Origin: Flavobacterium enshiense DK69
Lineage (GTDB): Bacteria; Bacteroidota; Bacteroidia; Flavobacteriales; Flavobacteriaceae
Length of the DNA stretch: 64,000 bases
NCBI RefSeq assembly: GCF_000498495.1
Contig: NZ_AVCS01000004.1
Location: 124,001-188,000, forward strand
Reading direction: 5' to 3'
The notes under the pieces were generated by a model, which saw only the letters and a program-made list of their open reading frames with translations, searched no databases and had not been told where the DNA came from. Below, piece after piece: positions 63,875-64,000 of this stretch (position 1 is its first letter; every line of letters starts with the position of its first letter). The position numbers and the translations under genes are program-made.

Positions 63875-64000
63875 TTATGATTTTAGTTTAAAACGTTGTA
63901 TTTTACCGGTTTCTGTTTTAGGCAATACATCCAGGAAGTTAATCACTCTTGGATATTTGTATGGAGCAGCTACTTCCTTGAACCACTGCTGAATATCTTT
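63875..64000 (-). CDS. Acyl-CoA (aromatic acid) ligase, C-terminal end
   Basis: 41 codons, open to the right edge. [20 protein letters not shown] and QRFKLKS are the C-terminal adenylation-ligase motif A10 with the catalytic Lys in TETGKIQR. By context it activates an aromatic acid (benzoate, salicylate or anthranilate type) as its CoA thioester. The body of the gene lies outside the window. Confidence 0.8.
   Translation of the reverse strand, partial: KDIQQWFKEVAAPYKYPRVINFLDVLPKTETGKIQRFKLKS

Noticed and set aside
46000..64000. An integrase for the cassette array
   Set aside because: With minus-strand cassettes it should lie to the right of the array. No recombinase-like protein was seen there, so the array is treated as integrase-less.

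Overview
The window is AT-rich chromosome from a member of the Flavobacteriaceae (Bacteroidota), probably Flavobacterium or a close relative. Evidence: many secreted proteins end in a type IX secretion (T9SS) sorting domain with YPNP and a GIYF/GVY-type motif; delta-60 repeat proteins; -7 promoter boxes of the Bacteroidota form TAnnTTTG; little use of Shine-Dalgarno sites; bshA, a fused E1 alpha/beta dehydrogenase and a MutS2 without Smr domain. No rRNA, tRNA, transposase, integrase or CRISPR array was recognised.

Layout. 0-27 kb is mostly ordinary backbone: the end of a (Fe-S) protein and its CCG-domain partner, a GH3/beta-lactamase fusion, bshA, an LpxH-like phosphoesterase, aroC, four T9SS-secreted proteins (two of them close paralogues), mutS2, ung, a minus-strand block of small enzymes (transglutaminase-like, substrate-binding-like, GNAT, VOC, nucleoside phosphorylase, SUI1, 2OG-Fe(II) oxygenase) and the fused 2-oxoacid dehydrogenase E1 gene. 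27-46 kb is accessory: nearly all minus-strand single genes (serine hydrolases, methyltransferase, erythromycin-esterase-like, alpha/beta hydrolases, secreted proteins of unknown function). Between many of them lie related non-coding elements whose ends are complementary inverted pairs with conserved GTT and AAC. This looks like an integron-type cassette array without an integrase (a CALIN-like array). The 3' end of the E1 gene, terminator included, is present twice more at 28.7 and 30.6 kb, marking two probable insertion events. 46-54 kb holds more minus-strand enzymes and outer-membrane proteins, a TfoX-domain pseudogene with one in-frame stop, and two genes sharing an identical 21-bp palindrome-bearing promoter. 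54-56 kb has an HTH regulator and a DUF434 (PIN/NYN-like) gene behind phased inverted-repeat sites. 56-59.4 kb is a tandem duplication of a delta-60/T9SS gene that also copied the tail of the next gene. 59.4-64 kb is an aromatic catabolic operon.

How the genes work together. The last operon encodes, in transcription order, an acyl-CoA ligase (end only), a 4HBT-type thioesterase, a nitrilase-family enzyme, gentisate 1,2-dioxygenase, a fumarylacetoacetate-hydrolase-family enzyme and a maleate isomerase. The simplest reading is CoA-dependent conversion of an aromatic acid to gentisate, ring cleavage to maleylpyruvate, direct hydrolysis to maleate plus pyruvate, and isomerisation of maleate to fumarate. 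The T9SS proteins are surface or secreted products. The accessory block carries unrelated single-gene cargo typical of cassettes. All functions are read from sequence motifs without database searches.
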